Assembly (NCBI RefSeq): GCF_015453285.1
Contig: NZ_JADLZT010000002.1
Coordinates: 310,001 to 374,000 of the forward strand
Direction of reading: 5' to 3'
Length of the DNA: 64,000 nucleotides
DNA from: Lysobacter niastensis
GTDB lineage: Bacteria; Pseudomonadota; Gammaproteobacteria; Xanthomonadales; Xanthomonadaceae
Part shown: piece by piece, positions 20,442-27,329 of the stretch
Numbering within the stretch: position 1 is the first letter of the stretch
How the letters are laid out: the number at the start of each line of letters is the position of its first letter
Translations under genes and position numbers: made by a program
The notes under the pieces: model-generated
The model's database searches: none
Seen by the model: only the letters and a program-made list of their open reading frames with translations
Told to the model about the DNA's origin: nothing

Positions 20442-20582
20442 TCAGTGCGCGCCGGCCGGGGCGGGCGCGGCGACCGGCGGCACCTGCGCCTGCGGGTCCA
20501 CCGCGCGCGGCGTGCGCCCCACGCACGCGGAAAGCATCAGAACGGCGCACACCAAAGCCAGCCGCAGACAGCTCGATCCCAT
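20442..20582 (-). CDS. Very small lipoprotein, 46 aa
   Basis: A short gene with a good ribosome-binding site (AGGGGAAAA) before ATG 20582. The product has a hydrophobic signal and lipobox (VLMLSAC, Cys20). After cleavage only about 26 residues remain, rich in Pro, Ala and Val (TPRAVDPQAQVPPVAAPAPA). It lies 10 bp upstream of the YcfL-like gene and 53 bp after the LpoB-like gene. Its lipidated, proline-rich tail resembles the flexible N-terminal linker of LpoB, which the neighbouring LpoB-like protein lacks. Confidence 0.72.
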   Translation of the reverse strand: MGSSCLRLALVCAVLMLSACVGRTPRAVDPQAQVPPVAAPAPAGAH

Positions 20583-20635
20583 ACCCGTTTTTCCCCTGTT
20601 TCATTGATCGCCGGCGTTGCCCGCCAGCGGGTGGA

Positions 20636-21265
20636 TCAGCGATAGATGACGTCGTCGGTCGCCGCGCGCTCGATGTCGTAGCTGTTCGACCACTCGATCA
20701 TTCCCGATTCGAGATCGACCATCTCGAACACGATCTGGGTGTAGCGCTGCATCTGGCCGGTGCGCGGATCGCGCGCTTCGGTCGAGGCGATGTTGCCGGT
20801 CAGGCGGTAGTCGGCGCCGGCGACCGCGTGGGTCATGCCGGTGGTGCCGACGTCGGTGACGCCCTCACGCTTGAGCGCGCGTTCCTCTTCGATCATCGCC
20901 GCGTTCTGGCGCGCGATGAACGTCATCCGGCCCTGGCTGGCGCGGTTGAGCTGCACGCGCAGGCGGTCGGTGATGAGGTTCTTGTTGATCCGCTGCGAGC
21001 TTTCGTTGGTGAAGTACGCGCTGTCGATGATGATGCGCGGCGCCTTGGAGCGACCTGCCAACGTGTCGTTGCCCAGCATGTCGCGGACCATGCGGTCCGC
21101 CATGGCGGCGATGTCGTGCGCTTCGATGCCCAGGCCCGACACGGGACCCTTCTGGGTCGGATCGATGTCGACGGCGCCCTGGTTGCGGTCACGCGCGCCG
21201 GCCGCAGTGGCGATGGCGAGCGCACAGACGGCCGCGACGACGCGGCCGGTTCGGTTCAATAGCAT
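20636..21265 (-). CDS. LpoB-family (PF13036-like) penicillin-binding-protein activator homologue
   Basis: 209 aa. A signal peptide (residues 8-24, AGA-R) lacks a lipobox Cys, unlike true LpoB. The core matches the LpoB/YcfM fold: RIIIDSAYFTNESSQRINKNLI, RGRMTFIARQNA-like QGRMTFIARQNAAMIEEER, ADYRLTGNIAS, and QIVFEMVDLESGMIEWSNSYDIER. LpoB stimulates PBP1b in E. coli; here the protein could be periplasmic and soluble, and the target is unknown. It heads the six-gene operon. Purine-rich GGGGAA precedes the ATG. Confidence 0.82.
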   Translation of the reverse strand: MLLNRTGRVVAAVCALAIATAAGARDRNQGAVDIDPTQKGPVSGLGIEAHDIAAMADRMVRDMLGNDTLAGRSKAPRIIIDSAYFTNESSQRINKNLITDRLRVQLNRASQGRMTFIARQNAAMIEEERALKREGVTDVGTTGMTHAVAGADYRLTGNIASTEARDPRTGQMQRYTQIVFEMVDLESGMIEWSNSYDIERAATDDVIYR

Positions 21266-21359
21266 TGCGTGTTCCCCGCCTCCCGATTGGGAGGCCCCCT
21301 GTGGGCCTCAACTTATCATGTGATCGGCAGGGGTGGCCACAACTGAAGTTCCGTTGTGA

Positions 21360-22352
21360 TTAGCCCGTTGCGGAACCGGGCGCCGCTTGCGCCGTCGCGG
21401 CCACCGGCACCGAGTTCGCGCCGGGGCGCGTGAGCAGCAACACGCCTCCCAGCACCACGGCGGTACCGGCGAGCTGCACCAGCGTGATCGGTTCGCCGAG
21501 CAACCACGCGCCAAGGAACACCAGCGACACCGGGCCGATCACGGACATCTGCGCCGCGGTGCCGGCGCCGAGGCGGGCGACCGCACCCATCGTGAAAGTC
21601 ACCGGCAGGAACGTGCAGAAGATCGCGTTGATCAACGCCAGGCCGTACACCGGCGCCGGCAGTTGCAGCAGGTGCATGGGGTCGCGCAACAGCAGGTAAT
21701 GGATGACGGTGGCGGCGGTCGACACGCACATTGCATACGCCACCAGCCGCAGCGATCCGATGCGCTGGATCAGCTGACCCGACATCGCCAGGTATAGCGC
21801 ATAGCTCAGCGCCGCCAGCAGCACCAAGCCGCTGCCGAGCAGCACGTGCTCGCCCTGCACGCGCAGGTTCTCGACGAATACCAGCGCCACGCCCGCGTAA
21901 CTCACCGCCATCGCGGTCCATTCGCGGCGCGCGACCTTGCGGCCGAAGGCGAACACGCCGATCAGCAGCACGAAGGTGGGGTTGAGGAACAGGATCAGCC
22001 GCTCCAGCGAGACCGGCACGTACTCCAGGCCCCAGAAGTCGAACAGGCTCGACAGGTAATAGCCGAGCACGCCGAGGATGAGGATCAGGCCGAAGTCGCG
22101 CCGCGTCATCGGCTCGCGTGCCGGGCGCCGCGATTCGTGGATGCCCAGCGCGACGAACAGCGGCAGCGACAGCAGCATGCGCAGCGCCAGCACGTCGAGC
22201 GCATCTATGCCGTGGCGGTACTGGAACTTGGCGAGGATCGCCTTGGCCGAGAACAGCACGGCGCCGGTCGCGGCCAAGGCGAAACCGAACCGCCGCCGGG
22301 CGGCTTCATGGTGATGGGTCACGGGATCGGCATGCGGGGCAATGGCCGCCAT
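21360..22352 (-). CDS. EamA/DMT family transporter
   Basis: 330 aa with ten predicted helices in two EamA repeats (for example LGVLGYYLSSLFDFWGLEYV and LALINAIFCTFLPVTFTMGA). A probable exporter of unknown metabolite. The ATG at 22352 is preferred; the frame is open further upstream but without membrane or conserved sequence. It lies 65 bp downstream of the aldo/keto reductase and may share its transcript. Confidence 0.85.
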   Translation of the reverse strand: MAAIAPHADPVTHHHEAARRRFGFALAATGAVLFSAKAILAKFQYRHGIDALDVLALRMLLSLPLFVALGIHESRRPAREPMTRRDFGLILILGVLGYYLSSLFDFWGLEYVPVSLERLILFLNPTFVLLIGVFAFGRKVARREWTAMAVSYAGVALVFVENLRVQGEHVLLGSGLVLLAALSYALYLAMSGQLIQRIGSLRLVAYAMCVSTAATVIHYLLLRDPMHLLQLPAPVYGLALINAIFCTFLPVTFTMGAVARLGAGTAAQMSVIGPVSLVFLGAWLLGEPITLVQLAGTAVVLGGVLLLTRPGANSVPVAATAQAAPGSATG

Positions 22353-22417
22353 GATATCGGCCGCGGTGCCGGCCCTTCCTTGCCGCGCGCGGTCATCGCG
22401 AGCGCGGGAAGCGGCGG

Positions 22418-23365
22418 TCACTCCGCGCTGGCGGCGTCTAGTTGGGCGATCTCCGCCGCCGGCAGCGACAGCCTCGCCGCGCCGATCAGCTCCTGCAGTT
22501 GCGCCACGCTGGTCGCGCTCGCGATCGGCGCAGTGACCGTCGGCCGCGCCATCAGCCAGGCCAACGCCACTTGTGCCGGCGTGGCGCGATGGCCGGCGGC
22601 GACATCGTCCAACGCCTGCAGGATGCGCATGCCACGCGCGGTGAGATAGCGGCCGATCGCACCGGCCCGCGCCGCGCTCCTGCCGATGTCGGCGGCGCTG
22701 CGGTACTTGCCGGTCAGGAAGCCGCTGGCCAGCGAGTAGTACCCGATCACGCCGACGCCACGCTCGCGCACCAGCGGCTCCAGCTCCGCTTCGAAGCCGG
22801 CGCGGTCATGCAGGTTGTATTCCGGTTGCAGGCTTTCGAAGCGCGGCAGCCGCAGCCGCTCCGACGTGTCCAGCGCCTCGGCCAGGCGGGCCGCGCTGTA
22901 GTTGGAGGCACCGAGCACCCGCACCTTGCCCTGTTCGACCAGCCGCGCGAACGCGCCCAGCGTGTCGGCCAGCGGAACCGACGCATCGTCGGCGTGGGCC
23001 TGGTAGAGGTCGATCACGTCGGTTTGCAGCCGCCGCAGCGAGTCCTCGACGGCGGCCTGGATGTTGGGTGGCGACAGGCCCGGCCGCTGCGCCCACTTGC
23101 CGACCTTCGTCGCCAGCACGACCCGGTCCCGTTTCCCGGTGCGGTGGAACCAGCGGCCGAGGATGCTCTCCGATTCACCGCCCTGGTTGCCCGGCACCCA
23201 GTGTGAATAGGAGTCCGCGGTATCGACCAGGTTGAAGCCGGCCTCGACGAAAGCGTCCAGCAAGGCGAACGAGGTGGCCTCGTCGGCGCTCCAGCCGAAC
23301 ACGTTGCCGCCGAAGGCCAGCGGTGCGACAGACAGGGGGGAATGACCAATGGGCCTGGAATCCAT
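22418..23365 (-). CDS. Aldo/keto reductase
   Basis: 315 aa, full length for the AKR TIM-barrel family. Catalytic tetrad residues are recognisable: Asp in LVDTADSYSH with the Tyr next to it, Lys in ATKVGKW, and His in IDLYQAHADD. It reduces aldehydes or ketones with NADPH; the substrate is not evident. It is divergent from the receiver-kinase gene with a 151-bp shared promoter region. Confidence 0.92.
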   Translation of the reverse strand: MDSRPIGHSPLSVAPLAFGGNVFGWSADEATSFALLDAFVEAGFNLVDTADSYSHWVPGNQGGESESILGRWFHRTGKRDRVVLATKVGKWAQRPGLSPPNIQAAVEDSLRRLQTDVIDLYQAHADDASVPLADTLGAFARLVEQGKVRVLGASNYSAARLAEALDTSERLRLPRFESLQPEYNLHDRAGFEAELEPLVRERGVGVIGYYSLASGFLTGKYRSAADIGRSAARAGAIGRYLTARGMRILQALDDVAAGHRATPAQVALAWLMARPTVTAPIASATSVAQLQELIGAARLSLPAAEIAQLDAASAE

Positions 23366-23516
23366 GGGTTGTCCTGTTCATGTTCGTGGGCGCGAGGGCC
23401 GGGTTCAGGGGCACCCGGCTCCGCAGGAAGTGGGATTCTGTTAACGTTTTCTCGACGGCAGCAGGCCGCCGGGGCGCTGCCGGAGGTGCGGCGTCCTTTC
23501 GGGGACTACAGGACGT

Positions 23517-24671
23517 ATGAGCGCAACGATACCCTCGACATTGTCGGGCAAGATCCTCCTCGTCGACGACCAGTCGGCCAACCTGCGCGTGGTTGGCACA
23601 CTGCTGAGCCGGCAGGGTTACGAGGTGATCACCGCGGCCAACGGCGACGAAGCGCTGCAGCGCTACGCCGAGATCCTCCCTGACCTGATCCTGCTCGACA
23701 TGATGATGCCGGGCATGGACGGCTTCGAAGTCCTGGCCGCGCTGCGTGCGCATGAGATCCCGTTGCGCGCGCCTGTCGTGTTCGTTACGGCCGCGCAGGA
23801 CCGGGACCTGCTGTTGCGGGCCTTCGATGCCGGCGTCGTCGACTACGTCACCAAGCCGTTCCTGCCTGAGGAACTGCTGGCGCGCGTCAATACGCACATC
23901 GGGCTCAAGCTCACCCGCGACCGCCTGGAGCGGGTCGCGCGCGAGCGCGAGGCTCTGGTCAGCCTGGTTGCGCACGACCTCAAGAACCCGCTCAGCAGCG
24001 TGCTGTTCGCCAGCGAGCTGCTGCAGAGCGATGCGTGCAAGCCGGAGCGCGTGCCGCGCTACCTGGAAATGATTCATGAGAGCGCGAATGACGCGCTCGG
24101 CTACATCCGCCACTACCTGGAAACCCGCGCCGGCATGGCCGACGCCTCGCGCACGCATGCCTGCGCCAATCTGGGCGAGGCCATCGGCTGGCTGGTGCAG
24201 CGCTACGAGTACCAGCTCGACGCGCGCGGCATCACGGTAAGGCTGGCGATGCCGCCGGCGTCGGCGCGGGTGGCGATCGACCCGCGCGTGCTGCGCCAGG
24301 TCGGCGAGAACCTGATCACCAATGCGATCAAGTACGCGCCGGGTTGCGAAGTGCTGCTGGCGGCACGCAGCGGCGGCCCCGGCTACTGGCAGCTGATCGT
24401 GGCCGACCGCGGCGCCGGCATTCCGCCGGAGCGCCAGCGCGAACTGTTCAAGCCTTTCGTCCGCCTGCACGAAGGCGACGACGATGGACTGTCGAGCGGA
24501 CTGGGCCTGTCGCTGGCCAAGCAGATCATCGTCAATGCCGGCGGCCAGCTCTGGTACGAGCGCCGCAAGCACGGCGGCTCGCGCTTCATCATCGAACTGC
24601 CCGAGTCCGCCGCCGAACCGGTGCCGGAAACCGCGTCGAAGTCACCGGCAGAAACCCCGGCCGCGTCCTGA
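23517..24671 (+). CDS. Receiver-histidine kinase fusion (REC-HisKA-HATPase)
   Basis: 384 aa and soluble. An N-terminal response-regulator receiver domain (residues 12-128) has the phospho-acceptor Asp61 in LILLDMMMPG and the conserved Lys113 (VTKPF). The HisKA dimerisation helix has His153 in VAHDLKNPLSS, and the ATPase domain has N-box NLITNAIKYA, G1 DRGAGIP and G2 GLGLSLAK. There is no membrane or sensor domain, so input probably comes by phosphotransfer to the receiver. No separate response regulator is nearby. Confidence 0.9.
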   Translation: MSATIPSTLSGKILLVDDQSANLRVVGTLLSRQGYEVITAANGDEALQRYAEILPDLILLDMMMPGMDGFEVLAALRAHEIPLRAPVVFVTAAQDRDLLLRAFDAGVVDYVTKPFLPEELLARVNTHIGLKLTRDRLERVAREREALVSLVAHDLKNPLSSVLFASELLQSDACKPERVPRYLEMIHESANDALGYIRHYLETRAGMADASRTHACANLGEAIGWLVQRYEYQLDARGITVRLAMPPASARVAIDPRVLRQVGENLITNAIKYAPGCEVLLAARSGGPGYWQLIVADRGAGIPPERQRELFKPFVRLHEGDDDGLSSGLGLSLAKQIIVNAGGQLWYERRKHGGSRFIIELPESAAEPVPETASKSPAETPAAS

Positions 24672-24684
24672 ACTGGCCGGTCAG

Positions 24685-25047
24685 TCAATCGGCCATCGTC
24701 GTGCGGTGCCGTGGCTGCGGCGCTCGTGTCGAGCGGCGCGCCTCGACGCGCCTTGCGCGGCCTTCGATCGCCGCGCCGTTGCCTTCCTCCTCGGCGCGCT
24801 TCTTTTTGCGATAGGCCGCGTACCAGAGCAAACCTGCACCTGCCACCGATGCGGCGACCAGCGCCGGATGGCGGCGCACGAAGCCGCCCGCGACGCGCGC
24901 GCCGCCTTTCAGCGCACCGAGCTTGGCACCCGTTTCCAGCCACTTGCCGGCGTGCTGTCCCACCGACGGCACCGCTTGCCTGAGGTTGTCGCCGAAGACG
25001 CTGGCCAGTTCCAGCGCGCGCTCGGGCAATGAAGTCAGTCTGCTCAT
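24685..25047 (-). CDS. Small membrane protein, 120 aa, unknown function
   Basis: Family not recognised. ATG 25047 is preceded by GAGGAACC. An amphipathic N-terminal half (residues 1-55) is followed by one short hydrophobic helix (HPALVAASVAGAGLLWYAAY, about 60-79) and a strongly charged tail (KKKRAEEE, then many Arg). The layout recalls small inner-membrane stress proteins, but no specific assignment is made. Its 3' end faces that of the receiver-kinase gene 13 bp away. Confidence 0.65.
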   Translation of the reverse strand: MSRLTSLPERALELASVFGDNLRQAVPSVGQHAGKWLETGAKLGALKGGARVAGGFVRRHPALVAASVAGAGLLWYAAYRKKKRAEEEGNGAAIEGRARRVEARRSTRAPQPRHRTTMAD

Positions 25048-25175
25048 CGGGTTGGTTCCTCGCGAGGGAATGCAGATCAGTGTCGTCGCCGCGGCGTTGA
25101 GCCCGCGTGAGCGGTTGCCGCGCCGCGCCTGAATGCCGATCATGAGCCTCCTGTCCGGCCTCACCGCGTGCCCAC

Positions 25176-25841
25176 ATGATTCGCGTGCTGCCCAACGTGC
25201 TGTCCTCCGCCGAGTTGCAGGCGGTCCGCGATCTGCTGCCGCAGGTGCGTTTCGGCGACGGCCGCGTCACCAATCCCGATTCATCGGTCAAACAGAACCT
25301 GCAGGCACCGCAGGAAGATCCGGCCAATGCCCGCATCGCCCAGATCGCACGCGACGCCCTGATCCGCAACGCCGACCTGCGCACATTCGCGCAGCCGCGC
25401 ACCATGGCGCGGACGACCGTCGTCCGCTACGAGCCCGGGATGACCTATGGCTGGCACGTCGACGAGGCGTTGTTCCCGTCGACGCCGCCGATGCGCAGCG
25501 ACCTGTCCTGCACGATGTTCCTCAACTCGCCGTCCGAGTACGACGGCGGCGAGCTGACGATCCAGCTTGGCGCGCAGGAACTGTCCTACCGGCTCGAGCC
25601 GGGTAGCGCGATCCTGTATCCGTCAACCACTATCCACCGCGTCAGCCCGGTCACGCGCGGCGTGCGGCTGGCGGCGATCACGTGGCTGCAGAGCTGGGTG
25701 GCCGATGCCGGCCAGCGCGAGCTGCTGGTGCAGATCGAGGAAGCGCGAGCCCTCGCGACCGGCGGCGGCGACCGCGATCGCCTGCTGGTGCTGCTGGAGT
25801 CGCTGCGCACCAACCTGTTCCGGATGTGGGCCGATACCTGA
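25176..25841 (+). CDS. PKHD-type Fe(II)/2-oxoglutarate dioxygenase (PiuC/YbiX family)
   Basis: 221 aa, normal for the family. Iron ligands are His94 and Asp96 (YGWHVDEAL) and His154 (TIHRVSPV), with Arg164 placed to bind 2-oxoglutarate; the SCTMFLNSP...YDGGEL strand motif is also present. Relatives are often linked to iron uptake (PiuC beside siderophore receptors), but no receptor gene is adjacent here. The substrate is unknown. Confidence 0.93.
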   Translation: MIRVLPNVLSSAELQAVRDLLPQVRFGDGRVTNPDSSVKQNLQAPQEDPANARIAQIARDALIRNADLRTFAQPRTMARTTVVRYEPGMTYGWHVDEALFPSTPPMRSDLSCTMFLNSPSEYDGGELTIQLGAQELSYRLEPGSAILYPSTTIHRVSPVTRGVRLAAITWLQSWVADAGQRELLVQIEEARALATGGGDRDRLLVLLESLRTNLFRMWADT

Positions 25842-25888
25842 GCCTTCACCGCATGCTGCGCGGGGCCTGGCTCCGCGCGAGGAAACCC

Positions 25889-26173
25889 ATGAAGAGATCC
25901 ACCCTCCTGCTCATCGCCAGCACGCTGCTGCTGTGCGCCTGCAACCGCGGTCCGTCGCCGGACGAGCTCAAACAGAGTTGCGGCCGCCGCCTCGGCAATT
26001 CGACGGCGCTGACCTCCACGCAGATCCAGCGCTTCTGCTCGTGCTTCATCGACGCCGGGCTGGAGAAGTACCCTGCGTCGAAGATCGCGCAGGATTTCAA
26101 GACCGGCACCGGCGACATGTTCAACGAAGCCATGCGCACCGAGTTCAACCAGTGCAAGGCGGTTGCGCGCTGA
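25889..26173 (+). CDS. Small cysteine-containing lipoprotein, 94 aa
   Basis: ATG 25889 with GAGGAAA upstream. A lipoprotein signal (STLLLCAC, lipobox Cys near residue 18) precedes a small mature domain with conserved-looking Cys residues (QSCGRRLG, FCSCFID, FNQCKAVAR) that could form disulfides. Family not recognised. It lies 47 bp after the dioxygenase gene and could be co-transcribed. Confidence 0.75.
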   Translation: MKRSTLLLIASTLLLCACNRGPSPDELKQSCGRRLGNSTALTSTQIQRFCSCFIDAGLEKYPASKIAQDFKTGTGDMFNEAMRTEFNQCKAVAR

Positions 26174-26219
26174 CGATCTGCGTGGCGCGCTCCGCGCCGC
26201 GTGTGTGCGGGAGTTCCGG

Positions 26220-27236
26220 TCAGCCGGTGACGGCGGCATGGAGCTGCGGATGGCGCTGCAGGAAAGCCTCCACCCACGCCTCGCCCTCGGCGATCCGCGC
26301 GCCGTGGCGCTGCATCGCCAGCGCCAGGTCGTGGGCACGGTCGTCGCGGCCATAGCCGTGTGACTGCGCTTTCGAGTAGCGGCCCCACGCAGGCGCGGCG
26401 AGTGCGGCGGACACGCCTGCCGGATCCAGCGCCAGGTGCGAAGCCAGACGCTGCAACTCGTGCTCCGGCTGCACGAGCAGGTTCTCGAAATCCATGCGCA
26501 GCACGCGGCCGCCCTGTTGGCGCGCGATCGCGTCGAAGCGCACGCGCTCGGCCAGCCAGCCCATCGCGCATTGCTGCGGCAACGACATGGCGTGCAGCGC
26601 CAGGCCATAGGCCAGGCCTCGCGCGTGCAGGTCGGCCAGCCGCTCGCCGGCGGCATGGGCGGCGTCGTGCGTCGATCCCGGCGACTTCAGCAGCGTCGCC
26701 AGGTAAGGACGCAGCGGCATGTCGAGCAGCACGACGCGTCCCGTGTGCTGCGAAAGCAGCGGATGGATCAAGCCGTTGCAGCTGCTGGTGGCCTTCACGA
26801 CGGAACGCGAGTACGGCGGAAGCGGCTGCGACCAGCGGGACCACAACGAATGCAGCAGGCGCGGCGCCTCGTCCGGCGACAGCCGCGACTGCGGTTGTCC
26901 CAGCATCGGCCAGGCCTCGGCGAGCGTGCGCAGCGGCAACGGCTCGCGCAACGCCTGCACACTCGGCCAGCTTTCGACCAGGCGGCTCAGCAAAGTCGAG
27001 CCACAGTGTCCGATGTGGAAGATCGCGTCCGCCGGCGATGTGGCTTCCGGCGCGTGCGCCAGCAGCGACTCCAGCGGCAGCCAGCCACCGTCCGCCTGTG
27101 CCGGCAGCGCGCGATCGTCGAGGAAGGCCGCGTCGCGGCGTTGCTCCATCGTGAAGCGCAGCCAGAGCACGCGCCGGCCGACCGTGTCGAGCTTGAAAGG
27201 CAGGAACTGCGGATCGTCCGGCGGCGCGTAGGTCAT
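26220..27236 (-). CDS. Sulfotransferase-like P-loop protein
   Basis: 338 aa. The segment FHIGHCGSTLLSRLVE (73-88) resembles the 5'-PAPS-binding P-loop of sulfotransferases (pattern RSGSTLL), here with HC in place of the usual RS. A later VVKATSSCNGLI and the R-x-P-x-x-Y-L region fit the 3'-phosphate-binding part. The match is fold-level; activity and substrate are unproven. It is a single gene, 93 bp downstream of hrpB on the same strand. Confidence 0.6.
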   Translation of the reverse strand: MTYAPPDDPQFLPFKLDTVGRRVLWLRFTMEQRRDAAFLDDRALPAQADGGWLPLESLLAHAPEATSPADAIFHIGHCGSTLLSRLVESWPSVQALREPLPLRTLAEAWPMLGQPQSRLSPDEAPRLLHSLWSRWSQPLPPYSRSVVKATSSCNGLIHPLLSQHTGRVVLLDMPLRPYLATLLKSPGSTHDAAHAAGERLADLHARGLAYGLALHAMSLPQQCAMGWLAERVRFDAIARQQGGRVLRMDFENLLVQPEHELQRLASHLALDPAGVSAALAAPAWGRYSKAQSHGYGRDDRAHDLALAMQRHGARIAEGEAWVEAFLQRHPQLHAAVTG

Positions 27237-27329
27237 GCGGAAGGAGGGCTGGTCGTTGGGGCGAGTGTAGCGGGTGCGCTCATACGTTCCATGGACCGCG
27301 CGGATGCCGCCCCGCCAATATGCGGCGAA

